In this document: one piece after another, positions 17,237-26,758 of the stretch
Layout: every line of letters begins with the position of its first letter
How positions within the stretch are numbered: the first letter of the stretch is position 1
Assembly (NCBI RefSeq): GCF_016863535.1
Contig: NZ_BOPB01000002.1
Location: 124,001-188,000 of the forward strand
DNA from: Micromonospora lutea
GTDB lineage: Bacteria; Actinomycetota; Actinomycetes; Mycobacteriales; Micromonosporaceae
Direction: 5' to 3'
Length of the DNA: 64,000 bases
Position numbers and translations under genes: made by a program
Notes under the pieces: generated by a model
The model's database searches: none
What the model saw: the letters and a program-made list of their open reading frames with translations, nothing else
What the model was told of the DNA's origin: nothing

Positions 17237-17253
17237 CCTGGCCTGATGCCAGG
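17237..17253. terminator. Weak hairpin after the antitoxin
   Basis: CCTGGC-CTGAT-GCCAGG lies 64 bases after the antitoxin stop and before a minus-strand gene remnant. A 6-bp stem without a T-run, so only a possible terminator. Confidence 0.3.
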
Positions 17254-17256
17254 CTG

Positions 17257-17349
17257 TCAGGCGGCGATGGCGCGGGCCAGCAGGTCGAGCCGATCCGGGT
17301 CGTCCAGGTGCAGCATCCGCCCGATGGCCCGGCCCAACTCGCGGTCGTT
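17257..17349 (-). pseudogene. Fragment of a DUF3427-type helicase gene
   Basis: The minus strand encodes DRELGRAIGRMLHLDDPDRL then DLLARAIAA and a stop. The same segment occurs inside the intact helicase at about 22530-22600, with about 75 bases nearly identical. The last codons, ARAIAA-stop, match the intact gene's own end at 21850. An internal stretch has therefore been joined to the C-terminus. Both parents share CGGGC at the joint, so a 5-base microhomology deletion is likely. It lies directly downstream of the NB-ARC gene. Confidence 0.75.
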
Positions 17350-17405
17350 CCGCCCGGCAAGGCTCTCGCCCGGCGAGCAAGGCAGCAACCGTGGACGTCG
17401 CTGGA

Positions 17406-19835
17406 TCAGTGGCCCGGGGCGGCCGTGGAGGAGTGGATCACCAGCGGCGGCCGTCGCGGGGCGGTGGGCTCGACGGCGGCGGATGCCTGGCAACGCTCCC
17501 GGAGGCCGGACGCGGCCGGGTGGCGCAGGTCGTCGAAGATGTCCAGCGCCTGTCGCCAGGCGGCCAGCGCGGCCTCGCCGGCCCCGGCCAGCTGCTGGCA
17601 GTCGCCGAGGTGCACCAGCGTGTCAGCCTCGTTGTAGCGGTCGCCGACCTCCTGGTAAAGCTCGACGGCCCGCTGGTAGGTCGAAGCGGCCTCGGCATAC
17701 CGGCCGAGCTTGTGGTAGGCGAAGCCGAGGCTGTCCAGGGTGTATGGCGATTCGTGGTGGCCGCCGAGCTCGGACTGCAACGCCACCGCGCGGCGGCAGT
17801 GGTCGAGGGCGCGGTGGTACTCGCCGAGCTGGGCGTGGTACCAGCCGACGATGCCCAGCGACGAGGCGTACCCGGGACGGTGGCCCGCCGCCCGGAACAG
17901 ATCCAGCGCCCGCCGCGCGTGCTCCAAGGCCGCCGGATACCGGCCGCACAACTCCAGGGTCAGCGACAGGTTGAGGTGGCAGCGGGCCTCGACCGCCGGG
18001 TAGCCGAGTCGCTGGCACAGCTCGATCGCTGCCGCCAGATGAGCGCGGGCCTTGCCGTACGCACCGAGCCGGTTCTCCGCCCGCGCCAGCAGGCGGCGGG
18101 CGTGTACCTGTCCGAGCTGGTCGCCGGCCCGGGTCGCGGCGACCAGCGCTACGCCCTGTACGGCGGCCAGATCCGGCCAGTGCCCGCGCCAGTCGAGGTA
18201 GGAGGCGAGCGTCCAGGCCAGCTGCCAGGCGTGCCGGGCGAAGCCGTGGGCGGCGGCCTGCTCCACCGCGCCAACGAGCACCCGATGCTCGCTTTCCAGC
18301 CAGCGTAGGGCCTGGTCCCGGTCGGTCAGCCGCTCCGGGGTGACGTCCGGCGCGGTCGGCACCAGCGTGATCGGGTCGTCGGCGGGGTAGAGCCGCACAG
18401 CCGCCGCATACGCCGTGCTCAGGTAGTGGTCCAGGCCGCGGCGAACCGCTGCTCGCCGGATCGCCTGGCTGTCGACCCGGCGGGCCTGTTCGGTGGCGAA
18501 GATCCGCAGCAGGTCGTGCATCGTGTACCGGCCGGGCAGATGCTCGACGAGCAGGTGCGCACGGGTTAGTTCGGCCAGCGCGGACCGTACCGCCGGGACG
18601 GCGACGCCGGTGAGGCTCGCCGCGACCGCTGCAGTGAGGTCCGGGCCGGGATGGCCGCCGACGCGCCGGAACAGCTCCGCCGCCGCCGGGCGAAGCCGAC
18701 GGTACGAGCCGGCGAAGGCCGCTCGCGGGTCGGCCGAGCCCGTCTCCCCGGTGAACGGGTCGAGGGTGTCCTGGGCGTCGCGGAGTTCCTCGGCGAGCGT
18801 CGACAGCGCGAAGCCCGGTCGGGCGCTCGCCCGAGCCGCCACGACGGCCAGGGCCAACGGCAGCCGGGCGCAGCGGTGGATCAGCTCGTCGACGGTCTCC
18901 GGCTCGGCCGCAACCCGCCGGTCGCCCAGCCGGCGGGCCAGCAGGTCGCGCGCCTCGCCGACCGGCAGCACGTCGAGTACGACGTGGTGCGCTCCCTCCA
19001 CGGTCACCAGGCCGGTCAGCTGATCCCGGCTGGTCACCAGAGTGAAGCAGTCGGCCGAACCGGGCAGCAGCGGTCGGACCTGGTCGACGTCGCGCGCGTC
19101 GTCCAGAACGATCAGCATTCGCCGGCCGGAGACAAGGCTGCGGTACAGGCCCACCTGCGCGGCGTCACTCGGTGGCATGGTCCGCGCGGTCACCCCCAGC
19201 GCGGCGAGCAGGTCCCGCACCACCTCGGTCGGGCTGACCGGTGGCCGGTGGGGGTCGAACCCCCGAAGGCTCACGAAGAAGTGGCCGTCCGGGAAACGGT
19301 CGGCCACCCGGTGGGCCCAGTGGACGGCGAGGGACGTCTTACCGACTCCGGCGCTGCCCGACAGCACGGCGACGGTCCCGCTCGGGCCGGGTTCGGCCGA
19401 CCGGGTCCGGCCGGCCCGGCACCGGACCAGATCGTCCAGTTCAGCCAGCTCCCGGCTGCGGCCGGCGAACGGGAAGCAGGCCATCGGGAGCTGTCGCGGT
19501 ACCGGGGAGTCCAGGGTCCGCTTGGGGCGCCGACGGTTCTCGTGTGCGCGGTCCCGAGCGGTGGCGAGGGGGCCGCGTTCGGCCGGCGTCGCGCCGAGCA
19601 GGCTGACCAGGACGTCGAAGCGGTCTGTCGGCGGCAGGATCCGGCCACCGAAGTAGCCGGCGAGCGTACCGATCGACCAGCCGGTCCGGGCGGCCAGTTC
19701 GCGGTAGGTGAGCTCGGACCGGCCGCACTGGCGGGCCTGACGGCGGCGTAGCTGACGGAGCAACTGGGCCACCTGCTCGGTCGAGGCCGCCGTGCCGAGG
19801 TCCAGGTCCGTGACCGGGGATGGCTCTTGCGTCAT
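17406..19835 (-). CDS. XRE-NB-ARC-TPR regulator (AfsR-like STAND protein)
   Basis: 809 residues. An N-terminal helix-turn-helix (LTYRELAARTGWSIGTLAGY, residues about 42-62) is followed by an NB-ARC ATPase: Walker A SGSAGVGKTSLAVHW, Walker B MLIVLDDARD, sensor TLVTSRDQL, GLPLAL-type box RLPLALAVV, and MHDLLRIFA. The C-terminal third is a run of tetratricopeptide repeats, for example LGEYHRALDHCRRAVALQ. These STAND proteins bind DNA or partners after ATP-driven assembly and often regulate secondary metabolism. ATG 19835 has GGAGG 10 bases upstream. It is divergent from a secreted protein gene, with three direct repeats between them. Confidence 0.88.
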   Translation of the reverse strand: MTQEPSPVTDLDLGTAASTEQVAQLLRQLRRRQARQCGRSELTYRELAARTGWSIGTLAGYFGGRILPPTDRFDVLVSLLGATPAERGPLATARDRAHENRRRPKRTLDSPVPRQLPMACFPFAGRSRELAELDDLVRCRAGRTRSAEPGPSGTVAVLSGSAGVGKTSLAVHWAHRVADRFPDGHFFVSLRGFDPHRPPVSPTEVVRDLLAALGVTARTMPPSDAAQVGLYRSLVSGRRMLIVLDDARDVDQVRPLLPGSADCFTLVTSRDQLTGLVTVEGAHHVVLDVLPVGEARDLLARRLGDRRVAAEPETVDELIHRCARLPLALAVVAARASARPGFALSTLAEELRDAQDTLDPFTGETGSADPRAAFAGSYRRLRPAAAELFRRVGGHPGPDLTAAVAASLTGVAVPAVRSALAELTRAHLLVEHLPGRYTMHDLLRIFATEQARRVDSQAIRRAAVRRGLDHYLSTAYAAAVRLYPADDPITLVPTAPDVTPERLTDRDQALRWLESEHRVLVGAVEQAAAHGFARHAWQLAWTLASYLDWRGHWPDLAAVQGVALVAATRAGDQLGQVHARRLLARAENRLGAYGKARAHLAAAIELCQRLGYPAVEARCHLNLSLTLELCGRYPAALEHARRALDLFRAAGHRPGYASSLGIVGWYHAQLGEYHRALDHCRRAVALQSELGGHHESPYTLDSLGFAYHKLGRYAEAASTYQRAVELYQEVGDRYNEADTLVHLGDCQQLAGAGEAALAAWRQALDIFDDLRHPAASGLRERCQASAAVEPTAPRRPPLVIHSSTAAPGH

Positions 19836-20018
19836 GTGTCAAGACCTCCGCAGGTAGGTCCCGGTGCCCACACCGAGCCGGCCACCACTCGCTGCGAACG
19901 CCGCCATGACACTACGCAATCCTGCCGGTACGGCGAGATACCTTCTCGCCCATTGGTCAGTCCCGATCGCATCAGGACGATCGATGGGGGCCGCGGCCCG
20001 GACGCCGTCCCGAGCAAC

Positions 20019-20048
20019 GGTGTTCAACGGTGTTCAGCGGCGTTCAGG
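20019..20048. promoter_or_regulatory. Three tandem 10-bp direct repeats (GGYGTTCARS)
   Basis: GGTGTTCAAC, GGTGTTCAGC and GGCGTTCAGG follow each other with no gap, in the 311-base region between the NB-ARC regulator (19835) and the secreted protein (20147). One-turn direct repeats are the usual target form of SARP/AfsR-type activators. Use by the neighbouring regulator is inference. The rest of this gap shows no other clear element. Confidence 0.5.
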
Positions 20049-20146
20049 ATTTGAGGCGGGCGGTGTCCGGCAGGGCCATCATCTGGAACGGCACGCCGGC
20101 GCGCCCTACGCCGTGCGGCTGATGAGGTTCCCAGAAGGGGGAGACC

Positions 20147-21796
20147 GTGAGGATGGCTGTTCGCATCCCCGGCCGGACAGGCTGGTCAGCAATACCGGCC
20201 CTGGTGGCACTCCTCGGCGTGGCGCTGGTGGCCACGACCGTAGCCAGTCCCGCCCAGGCCGAATCGAAGCCGGCCGCGCCAGCGGCCGCACTGCCGCCCA
20301 CACTCGAGGTCCAGATTCATTCCCGGCTGCAGAATCTGCTGAACCCGGTGCTGTCCGTAGCTGCCGACACGCAGGTGCGCACGCTGGTCCGCAATGCCGC
20401 AGCCCGCCAGTTCGACGGCGACACCAACGCCCTCTGGTCCACCGTGATTCGGGAGGCCGAGGAGAGCCGCATCGTCAACCCGAACGCTTCGAACTGGCTG
20501 GCGTTGAAGAACGCCGTGGCGCAGTTCCAGAGCATCAACGGATACGCGTACGACCCGCAGGTCTACATCCCGAACCTCGATGAGGTCATCATTCCGACGT
20601 CGAGTGTGACGCTGGCGGTGGCCCCTGCGGACGAGGCGGCGACCTCGGCCACGGGTTACCGGGTGGACCAGTACGGCAACGTCGAGATCCTGGCCACCCC
20701 GATCAACGAAGCGTACGTAGAGACCAACGAGGTCTGGGTGCTCTCGGTCAACGAGCGGATCACCCTTGGCGGCCCGCCGGTACACCTCCGTGAGGTGCCC
20801 GAGGAGAAGGAGGCGGACGGCAAGGAGGCCGAGCGGTTCGATCAGAACGTCCCCGCCGCCGGAGCTGTTGAGGCGCCGCAGGCCCAGCCGATGGCCGTCT
20901 GCAGCCCGACCGGCCTGCGCAACAATCAGGGTGAGGAGTATCTCCAGCGGTGGCGGGTGCCGGACAAGAACTCGTTCGGCGGGCTCTTCGAGGGCAAGCG
21001 GGAGATGCGGCTGTTGGTGGTCACCAGCACCGGGATTCAGGTCAAGAACTACCTGTTCCCGAAGGTGAAGCGGAAGCACATCGACTCGTGGCAGAACTCG
21101 AACGTGTTCATCACGACCTGGGACCGGGCTGTCTGGGGCGAGGTGCTGGGCTACCAGTGGTACGAACTGGACGGCGGCGACACGGTCAGCAGTACGATCA
21201 GCATTCCGGTCCAGGGCGGCGGATCGATCAGCACGACGGTGACGTCGCAGGAACGGGACGACGACGGCGGTAGCGCGGCGGTGCTGTTCTCCGAGTCGAC
21301 CTACCGCGAGTACGACACCGGACGGGTCCGCTTCAACCTGTGCAGCCAGGGTGGCGACGGTGGTACCGGCACCGACAACTTCGCCTGCGGCGCGATCGCT
21401 TCGGCGTCCAGCACCTACTCGGGCTACGCGCCCGGGCGGGTGACCGACTGCAATCGGGACACCCGGCTCGGTGGCGCTTACAGCTGGGCCAACGCGCTCG
21501 GGACGTGGCCGCCGGGGAACCCCGAGTGGGTACAGGCCGACTTCGGCGTCAACCGGACGATCCGAAGGGTGGTCGTCTATACCAGTGAGGGTTATCCGAT
21601 CCGCGACTTCGACGTGCAGGTGTGGAACGGCGTCACCTACGTGACGGTGGCCTCGGTGACCGGCAACACCCAGTTGGCCGTCACCGTGAACTTCTCCGCT
21701 CGGACGACGCGGATCGTCCGGATTCTTGGCCGGAGCGGGCCGAACCATCAGCAGACCTACGTACGGGTCAACGAACTGGAGGCGTACGCGGTCTAG
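20147..21796 (+). CDS. Secreted protein with C-terminal discoidin (F5/8 type C) domain
   Basis: 549 residues with a Sec signal peptide (VRMAVRIPGRTGWSAIPALV, hydrophobic core VALLGVALVATTVA, cleavage after SPAQA). The middle 350 residues are not recognised. They hold a beta-rich segment with SSTISIPVQGGGSISTTVTS. The C-terminal 145 residues form an F5/8 type C-like carbohydrate-binding domain: SASSTYSGYAPGRVTDCNRD, WVQADFGVNRTIRRVVVY, RIVRILGR. GTG 20147 follows AGAAGGGGGAG; ATG 20153 is possible. It probably acts outside the cell on glycans. Its control may involve the repeats at 20019. Confidence 0.8.
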   Translation: MRMAVRIPGRTGWSAIPALVALLGVALVATTVASPAQAESKPAAPAAALPPTLEVQIHSRLQNLLNPVLSVAADTQVRTLVRNAAARQFDGDTNALWSTVIREAEESRIVNPNASNWLALKNAVAQFQSINGYAYDPQVYIPNLDEVIIPTSSVTLAVAPADEAATSATGYRVDQYGNVEILATPINEAYVETNEVWVLSVNERITLGGPPVHLREVPEEKEADGKEAERFDQNVPAAGAVEAPQAQPMAVCSPTGLRNNQGEEYLQRWRVPDKNSFGGLFEGKREMRLLVVTSTGIQVKNYLFPKVKRKHIDSWQNSNVFITTWDRAVWGEVLGYQWYELDGGDTVSSTISIPVQGGGSISTTVTSQERDDDGGSAAVLFSESTYREYDTGRVRFNLCSQGGDGGTGTDNFACGAIASASSTYSGYAPGRVTDCNRDTRLGGAYSWANALGTWPPGNPEWVQADFGVNRTIRRVVVYTSEGYPIRDFDVQVWNGVTYVTVASVTGNTQLAVTVNFSARTTRIVRILGRSGPNHQQTYVRVNELEAYAV

Positions 21797-21849
21797 GTGA
21801 ACCGGAGCGGCGCGGGCGGGGGTGGGCCGTGGTGGCCCACCCCCCGAGC

Positions 21850-24800
21850 TCAAGCGGCGATGGCGCGGGCGGCGGCGTACATGTCGGCGGGCAGCGGGTG
21901 CCTCAGCTCCCAGATGATCCGCATCGGACGGTCGCCGCTGTGCTTCTGGTACGTCATCGGCCCGGCGTACAGGTAGGCCGGCGCGCCCAGGTCACGGTCC
22001 GGAATCCTCGTCTCCCGGACGAAGAGGTGCACCGTCGAGCCTTGCTTCTCATGGTTGATGTAGCGCTGCCCGGTCGGCGACGCCGATGACGTGGTGCTCT
22101 GCGACTCCCACTGGAACAGCGACTCGGTGATGGCCCGGTCGGCGTACATCGTGGTGGGGGAGTAGTGCTGCTCGGACTTGACCAGGGTGACGAAGAAGAT
22201 GTCGGCCTGCGCGTCGGGCAGCCACTTCACGCCTTCGCGCAACGAGCCGGGGTTCGGCATGCCGAAGGCGGCGCATGCCTCATTGCGGCTGTACCGGGCG
22301 TGCACCCGCAGCGGCAGCCCGTCGACGGGCTGGGTGACCCGGTGGATGCGGTCCCGCAGCACCTCGGCCACCTGCCGCAGCTCCGCGCAGCGGGCCGGCT
22401 CGGCGAGCAGCCGCGCCAGCCGGGCCTCGCGCTCGGTGAGCGGCGCGTTCGGCCCCCAGAGGTCGAAGTGCAGCATGTCCCACAACCGCCCGGCCTCCGG
22501 CCGCTCGCCCGCCGCAACCCGGGCCAGCAGGTCGAGCCGGTCCGGGTCGTCCAGGTGCAGCATCCGCCCGATGGCCCGGCCCAACTCGCGGTCGTCCGGC
22601 CCGCCCGGTGAGGCTTCCAGCCCGGCGAGCCGCCGCAGCCCGGTCCACCCGCCGACGCTCGCCGACCGGTAGACGTCCTCGATCTCCACGCCGGCCTCGT
22701 GCAGGAAATCGGCCAGGCTGACGTCCCCGAGCAGCCGCAACTCCTTCGTCAGCCCGGTCTTCGAGGTCGGTACCGCCGAGCGCAGGTTGGCCAGCACGAT
22801 CTCCTTGGCCACCCGGTCGAGCTGGATGTGGCAGCCGCTGGGCAGGGACGGGAAGTCGTCGCGTACCGCTTCGGTTGTCGCGCGGCGGCTGACCCCGGTC
22901 AGAGCGCGCCAGCGGAGGTCGAAGCGGAAGTTGGCGTGCTGCCCGCCGATGAAGTCGAGCACGGTCAGGCAGGGCTTGTCGTCGTCCAGGCGCAGCCCAC
23001 GACCGAGCTGCTGGAGGAAGATGGTGGCGCTCTCGGTGGGCCGCAGCATCAGGATCGTGTCGACCATCGGCAGGTCGACACCCTCGTTGAACAGGTCAAC
23101 GGTGAACAGCACCCTGAGCGTGCCGTCCTTGAACTGCTTGAGCAGGGCCTGCCGATCTGTGGTCCGCGACGTCACCGCCGCCGACGGCACGCCGTGCCAG
23201 CTGAACCAGTCCGCCATGAACTCGGCGTGCCCGATGCTCACGCAGAACCCGAGCGCCCGCATCCGGTCGACGTCGACGGTGTCACGTACCGCCCGCAGCA
23301 CCATCCGTGCCCGCGCGTCGTTGCCGGTGTAGACGCCGTCCAACTCCGTCGGGTCGTACCCCTGCCCGCGCTTCCAGCGCAACTGCGACAGGTCCACGTC
23401 GTCGTGCAGCCCGAAATACTGGAACGGCGCCAGCAACTGTCGTTCGAGGGCCTCCCACAGGTGCAGCTCAACGGCGGCGCGGCCATCGAACCACCGCCGC
23501 ACGTCGCCGCCGTCACTGCGGTCGGGGGTTGCGGTCAATCCCAGCAGTACGCGCGGCTTCAGCCGGTTCAGCAGTCGGGCGTACGTCGGCGCTTCCGCGT
23601 GATGGAACTCGTCGACGATCACCATGTCGTACGCCTCGGGGTCGATCTCCCGTCGGTGCAGTGACTGGATGGAGGCGAAGACGTGCCGCCAGTGCTGCGG
23701 CGCCCGGCCCCCGACGAGCGTCTCGCCGAAGCTGCCGTCCCCCATGACCTGCCGGAACGTCGCCAAACTCTGCCGCAGGATCTGCTCCTGATGCGCGACG
23801 AAGAGCAGCGAGTCGACGGACTTCTCCCGGTGCAGCCGGCGGTAGTCGAGCGCCGCCACGATCGTCTTGCCCGTACCGGTGGCCATGACCACCAGGTTGC
23901 GCCAGCGGCCGTGGACCTTACGCTCGGCGTCGAGGTCGGCCAGGATCTCCGCCTGGTACGGGTACGGCCGCACATCCAGGTTGGCGATCTCGATCGGTGC
24001 CTCGCCGTCGCGGCGCTCCCCGCGCAGCGCTGTGCGGAGTCGGTCGGCGTCCCTGCCGGGGTGGTAGTCCTCAAACGCCGGATCGTGCCAGTAGTCCTCG
24101 AAGGTCGCGGTGAACGTGTCGATGACGTACGGCTGCTCCATGTTGGAGATCCGGACGTTCCACTCCACGCCGTCGACCAACGCAGTCTTGGACAGGTTCG
24201 ACGAGCCGACGTACGCGGTGGTGGTGCCGTTGTTGCGGCGGAACAGCCACGCTTTGGCGTGCAGGCGGGTGGTACGGGTCTCGTAGGAGACCTTGATGTC
24301 GGCGCCCAGCTCGGCGAGCCGGTCCAGGGCACGCTGGTCGGTGGCGCCTAGGTACGTCGTGGTGATGACGCGGAGCCGGCCACCACGGTCGATCAGGTCG
24401 CGGATGGCGGGCTCGATGAGACGCAGGCCGTGCCACTTGATGAACGCGCAGAGCAGGTCGACCTGGTCGGCGGAGGCCATCTCGTGGGTGACCTCGTGAC
24501 CGATGCGGGGCTGGTGCCGGCCGTTGACCAGCAGCGCGCCGGTGGAGAGCGGGGTGGTGGGGCGTGACGGGAAGGCGGGGGCGGCCGGTGGGATTGGCGG
24601 GGCGGCGATGGCGTGCAGGAGGCGCTTGGCGTCGGCGACCTGGTCTCGTTCTGTTGCTGCCTGCGGGTTGAGAGTGGCGATCGCCTCGGCGATACGGTTG
24701 GCCAACTCGACCTGGTGGTGGAGCTTGTCGTCGCCGCCGACGGCGTGCAGGGCGCGGTGGGCCAGGGTGGCGATGTGCCGGGCGAGCGCATCCGGGGCGG

Positions 24801-24912
24801 CAGCCGGGTCGAGGTTCGCGTGCTGGATCAGCGCGGAGTCGACGTGCTGGAGCCGGTCGGCCAGGTCGCGCGTGACGATGTGCTCGTAGACGCCCCGTTC
24901 AAGATCCGTCAC
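21850..24912 (-). CDS. PLD-nuclease/SF2 helicase/DUF3427 protein
   Basis: 1020 residues. A helical start is followed by a phospholipase-D-type nuclease half (RLHAKAWLF near residue 217, then YVGSSNLSKTAL), an SF2 helicase (VVMATGTGKTIVA near 344, MVIVDEFHHAEAP near 432, LGLTATPDR, FLQQLGRGLR) and a C-terminal DUF3427 region of about 300 residues. Such proteins occur in phage-defence and mobile regions; one PLD HxK motif implies a dimeric active site. GTG 24912 was chosen over an upstream TTG at 24972. It lies 77 bases after darG, probably in the same operon. An internal piece of a near-identical gene occurs at 17257. Confidence 0.87.
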   Translation of the reverse strand: MTDLERGVYEHIVTRDLADRLQHVDSALIQHANLDPAAAPDALARHIATLAHRALHAVGGDDKLHHQVELANRIAEAIATLNPQAATERDQVADAKRLLHAIAAPPIPPAAPAFPSRPTTPLSTGALLVNGRHQPRIGHEVTHEMASADQVDLLCAFIKWHGLRLIEPAIRDLIDRGGRLRVITTTYLGATDQRALDRLAELGADIKVSYETRTTRLHAKAWLFRRNNGTTTAYVGSSNLSKTALVDGVEWNVRISNMEQPYVIDTFTATFEDYWHDPAFEDYHPGRDADRLRTALRGERRDGEAPIEIANLDVRPYPYQAEILADLDAERKVHGRWRNLVVMATGTGKTIVAALDYRRLHREKSVDSLLFVAHQEQILRQSLATFRQVMGDGSFGETLVGGRAPQHWRHVFASIQSLHRREIDPEAYDMVIVDEFHHAEAPTYARLLNRLKPRVLLGLTATPDRSDGGDVRRWFDGRAAVELHLWEALERQLLAPFQYFGLHDDVDLSQLRWKRGQGYDPTELDGVYTGNDARARMVLRAVRDTVDVDRMRALGFCVSIGHAEFMADWFSWHGVPSAAVTSRTTDRQALLKQFKDGTLRVLFTVDLFNEGVDLPMVDTILMLRPTESATIFLQQLGRGLRLDDDKPCLTVLDFIGGQHANFRFDLRWRALTGVSRRATTEAVRDDFPSLPSGCHIQLDRVAKEIVLANLRSAVPTSKTGLTKELRLLGDVSLADFLHEAGVEIEDVYRSASVGGWTGLRRLAGLEASPGGPDDRELGRAIGRMLHLDDPDRLDLLARVAAGERPEAGRLWDMLHFDLWGPNAPLTEREARLARLLAEPARCAELRQVAEVLRDRIHRVTQPVDGLPLRVHARYSRNEACAAFGMPNPGSLREGVKWLPDAQADIFFVTLVKSEQHYSPTTMYADRAITESLFQWESQSTTSSASPTGQRYINHEKQGSTVHLFVRETRIPDRDLGAPAYLYAGPMTYQKHSGDRPMRIIWELRHPLPADMYAAARAIAA

Positions 24913-24989
24913 CTGGGAACCTGACCACTTCTCGTCATTCCTACTGCTTTCAGATATCGGCCGGGCAGGCAATTAGACACCGCAGACGA

Positions 24990-26069
24990 TCACGCAGGGT
25001 CCAACGCCGGCAGCAAGCCGGCTGACTGCAGTCGGTTGTAGGCCAGCTTGATATGCGGGGGTGTGAAGAGGCGTGCCTTGCGGCCACTCCACCTACGAAC
25101 CCGCTCGGTCAACTCGGCGAGGTCGCTGGTCGGCGGGTGCAACGTAGCCGCGTAGTGCACTGTGGCCAGCAGCTCAAGGCTGTAGGGGGCCTCGAAGCCG
25201 TCGACTAGACGGGCCAACTGGTCTAGCGCGTCAAACGATGGCGTGCCGTGGGCCGCGCACCAGTTTGCGATGGCCTCGGGGGTGCCGGCGGTGAGCCGGA
25301 TCGGCTGGAGCTCCTCCACCCGTGCGGACCGGTCACCGAAGCCGGTGAGGTAGTGCCCTTCCAACCGGTCGAGGACGTGGTTGAGGTTGTCGGCGTACGG
25401 GCCGTATCGGCCGCGTCCGAATTCCAGACGTAACGGCTGCCCCAGGACCTGGAGGAAATAGGCGATCTTCTGAATTTCCAAAAGGGTTACACCGTCGCGC
25501 GGTTCGAGTGCCTGTGCTCGTTGCAGATAACGCTCGATAGCGCGCAGCAGGGTGGCGCGTCCTTCTGTCAGTCGGGGCTTCTCAGTGGCTACCGGCATGT
25601 CAGCCGGGTGCGGTGCCCCTTCCGGAGGAAAAAGCAGCACTTGCACGTCGGGTAGCGCGGCGAAGGCATGCTCGATCGCGGGCCTGACCTCGTCCCAGTC
25701 GAGCCCGCCGTTGCCGCAGCCCAGAGCGGGAATAGCTACGGACGTGATCCGGCGTTCACGCACCACGCGGACGAGATCAGCGAGCCCTGCCTGGATGTCA
25801 GACAGCTTCGAGTCGGCCCGCCAGTGCCCCTTGGTGGGGAAGTTAATTACATATCTACGGTAGCCTAGGCGGGCTGAATCAAAAACGAACATCTCGCCTA
25901 GTTTGACTCTATTTGCAGCGCACGCTGCTCGGTAAGCTGCATAATTCGCTGGGTAGGCTCGCTTGAACTGAAGGGCGATTCCCTTGCCCATCACGCCTAC
26001 CGTGTTAACCGTGTTGACCAATGCTTCAGCGTCAGCGGTCAGGAGGTTGCCGTGGCCGATGATGATCAT
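24990..26069 (-). CDS. darG: DarG-type macrodomain ADP-ribosylglycohydrolase antitoxin
   Basis: 359 residues. The N-terminal macrodomain (residues 1-150) has the ADP-ribose loop NTVNTVGVMGKGIALQFK, FPTKGHWR and VAIPALGCGNGGLDW. DarG removes ADP-ribose from thymidine bases and also binds DarT through its C-terminal domain, here residues about 185-359 (EIQKIAYFLQVLGQPL, FGRGRYGPYADNL). ATG 26069 overlaps the darT stop (ATGA), so toxin and antitoxin are coupled. Bases about 25840-25960 are noticeably AT-richer than the surroundings, suggesting acquisition. Confidence 0.93.
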   Translation of the reverse strand: MIIIGHGNLLTADAEALVNTVNTVGVMGKGIALQFKRAYPANYAAYRAACAANRVKLGEMFVFDSARLGYRRYVINFPTKGHWRADSKLSDIQAGLADLVRVVRERRITSVAIPALGCGNGGLDWDEVRPAIEHAFAALPDVQVLLFPPEGAPHPADMPVATEKPRLTEGRATLLRAIERYLQRAQALEPRDGVTLLEIQKIAYFLQVLGQPLRLEFGRGRYGPYADNLNHVLDRLEGHYLTGFGDRSARVEELQPIRLTAGTPEAIANWCAAHGTPSFDALDQLARLVDGFEAPYSLELLATVHYAATLHPPTSDLAELTERVRRWSGRKARLFTPPHIKLAYNRLQSAGLLPALDPA

Positions 26070-26755
26070 TCCTCTGCCCCCTTCCGCTTGTACCCGTAGT
26101 ACCAGTTCGGTCTGACACGAACGTACGGGTCGATGATGCCAGCTGTCTGTAGGACGCACCTCAGCTGTGCTGCCCGCTGTGATGTCCGTACGGCGTAGCC
26201 GACGAGCAGGTCCAGCGGGAACTCGCGGTGGACCAGGAACTCGGCCATGCGTCGCCTGATCCGATCCTGGTCGTCGGGAAGGTTCTTCCAGATCCGCTCT
26301 CGCATCAGCGGCCAGTCCACGAGCTCCGCAAGCTCGTCCAGGGAACGACTGAAGTTGGTCAGGTGATGTGCACAGTTGCCGTCGCTCGCGACCCAGCTGA
26401 GACGGGCCTCGTGCACTCTCTCCACGGTGCTGACGAGATACACGAGTGGATCGTCCCCGTCTGGGTAGCATCCCGTCTTGCCGTCCCGGTGCTCACAGGC
26501 GATCCGGTACATCATTGGCGAGCGTTCCGCGAAGTAGAAGGGCACGTAGTCAGCCACCACACCGCCCGGTTGACAGGTGATGATGCGGTCGCGACGGCTC
26601 GCCTTGATGTCGGCGGCGCCGACGTTCGTGGCAAGTCGCGTTCCTACAACGTTGTCTGGAAACAGCCGGCCCGCTGCCAGGATGGCCGGCAGGTTGTCGA
26701 TGTGCGTGAAGTGCATGATCAGGGTCGCACCAGGTCGGCTGACGTCGGTCGCCAT
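26066..26755 (-). CDS. darT: DarT-type DNA thymidine ADP-ribosyltransferase toxin
   Basis: 229 residues of the DarT (DUF4433) family: FTHIDNLPAILAAGRLFPDN, the NAD-binding region with Arg in GTRLATNVG, then VPFYFAERSPMMY, and the catalytic Glu in RRMAEFLVHREFPLDLL near residue 170. DarT attaches ADP-ribose to thymidine in single-stranded DNA, blocking phage replication, and DarG reverses it. All expected motifs are present, so the toxin looks intact. ATG 26755 lies 3 bases after the endonuclease stop; ATG 26716 (MHFTHID) is an alternative nearer the family start. Expression is probably from the promoter above 28357. Confidence 0.94.
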   Translation of the reverse strand: MATDVSRPGATLIMHFTHIDNLPAILAAGRLFPDNVVGTRLATNVGAADIKASRRDRIITCQPGGVVADYVPFYFAERSPMMYRIACEHRDGKTGCYPDGDDPLVYLVSTVERVHEARLSWVASDGNCAHHLTNFSRSLDELAELVDWPLMRERIWKNLPDDQDRIRRRMAEFLVHREFPLDLLVGYAVRTSQRAAQLRCVLQTAGIIDPYVRVRPNWYYGYKRKGAEE

Positions 26756-26758
26756 CGA

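Noticed and set aside
19251..19275. GGGGGTCGAACCCCC resembling a tRNA T-arm
   Set aside because: It lies inside the NB-ARC coding sequence and no acceptor, D or anticodon arms surround it.
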